Part shown: piece after piece, positions 15,310 to 15,785 of the stretch
Layout: each line of letters opens with the position of its first letter
Numbering within the stretch: the stretch's first letter is position 1
Origin: Hydrogenophaga sp.
GTDB lineage: Bacteria > Pseudomonadota > Gammaproteobacteria > Burkholderiales > Burkholderiaceae_C
DNA length: 15,785 nt
Direction: 5' to 3'
Assembly: GCA_018335615.1 (NCBI GenBank)
Contig: JAGXRS010000223.1
Coordinates: forward strand, 1 to 15,785
The notes under the pieces: generated by a model
Seen by the model: the letters and a program-made list of their open reading frames with translations, nothing else
Database searches by the model: none
What the model was told of the DNA's origin: nothing
Position numbers and translations under genes: made by a program

Positions 15310-15785
15310 TCAGGCCCACACCAGCGCCAGCGACGCCAACGTGACCGGTATGCCCGTGATGGCATGGCGGCGCCAGTCCAGCCGAATGCCTTCCTTGGCG
15401 GCCAGGTCGGCCACGATCAGGTTGGCAATCGAGCCCACCAGCAGCAGGTTGCCGGCAAAGGTGCTCACCAGCGCCAACAGCACGCCGGCCTGCTGCGGGT
15501 CGGCGCCCAGGTGCGGCAGCAGCAGCATAGCCCGCGCCCACCAGCGCCGCCAGTTCGCGCGGCCAGTCGGTGAACAGGAACACGCCCATCAGCGCCGTGG
15601 CCACCGCCAGGCCTTTGGCGGTCTGCCAGCGGTCAAACGGGGGGCCGTCTGGCGCGGCGCGGGCAGCGGGTCAGCAGCCGGGCCGTTCGATGTGGCTTGC
15701 AGCGGACCCCCGGCCCAGCCGTCCCATCGCCCAGGGCTTGGGGCATCCAGCTGCGCCGCGCCGGCCAAACGGTCAGCGCTCGCCT
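15310..15785 (-). pseudogene. ArsB/SLC13-like anion transporter remnant with internal deletion
   Basis: Minus-strand remnant of a multi-spanning membrane permease; it starts beyond the right edge of the window. From 15785 down to about 15530 one frame is open. It encodes a Pro/Gly-rich loop, then F-D-R-W-Q-T-A-K-G-L-A-V-A-T-A-L-M-G-V-F-L-F-T-D-W-P and L-A-A-L-V-G-A-G, which reads like the middle of an ArsB/CitM/SLC13-type transporter. At about 15526-15540 the sequence jumps, in another frame, to M-L-L-L-P-H-L-G-A-D-P-Q-Q-A-G, then S-T-F-A-G-N-L-L-L-V-G-S-I-A-N-L-I-V-A-D, the conserved last helices, stopping at 15310. The segment normally between these blocks, probably well over 100 residues, is missing and the frame is lost. 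The product cannot be functional as written. The exact substrate family (arsenite, citrate or other anion) cannot be told. Confidence 0.72.

Overview
The window is GC-rich DNA from a betaproteobacterium, most likely a Burkholderiales member of the Comamonadaceae type. The evidence is the protein flavour of PaaK/PaaZ/GlmS/GlmU, an Lrp-type regulator sitting between glmS and glmU, a DUF6279-like lipoprotein, and a PEP-CTERM exported protein. The genus is an inference from family knowledge; no search could be run.

Layout. Positions 40-963 (minus) encode a PEP-CTERM exported protein. A 435-bp stretch with no recognisable gene follows. A minus-strand phenylacetate block comes next: paaK (4834-6183), paaJ (3618-4816) and paaZ (1399-3447). 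PaaK makes phenylacetyl-CoA, PaaZ opens and oxidises the oxepin-CoA ring, and PaaJ should perform the thiolysis steps. The paaJ reading frame is broken by what looks like the loss of one copy of a 7-bp tandem repeat, which removes the second half of the thiolase active site. The epoxidase genes paaABCDE and paaG/paaH are not in the window.

Across a 384-bp divergent intergenic region containing several dyads lies a plus-strand two-component pair: a soluble PAS histidine kinase (6568-7653) and a NarL/LuxR-type response regulator (7650-8270), overlapping by GTGA. A 72-residue protein with two DnaJ-like CxxCxGxG motifs follows (8432-8650).

The amino-sugar block comprises glmS (8794-10662, minus), a divergent Lrp/AsnC-type regulator (10801-11307, plus) and glmU (11480-12916, minus). 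GlmS and GlmU supply UDP-GlcNAc for the cell wall and LPS. A 12-copy, 8-bp tandem repeat fills the gap between the regulator and glmU. A lipoprotein gene starting with TTG (12953-13837) is head to head with glmU, with only 36 bp between them.

The right end looks rearranged. A stand-alone AAA+ ATPase (13982-15175) has its own AT-rich promoter, into which a 13-bp perfect inverted repeat is built. Behind it lies a 53-bp, 50/53-identical orphan copy of an internal piece of the lipoprotein gene. After that comes the remnant of an ArsB/SLC13-like membrane transporter that has an internal deletion and runs off the window. The ATPase unit is the best candidate for an acquired, poorly described element. 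The paaJ lesion is the best-supported functional anomaly.
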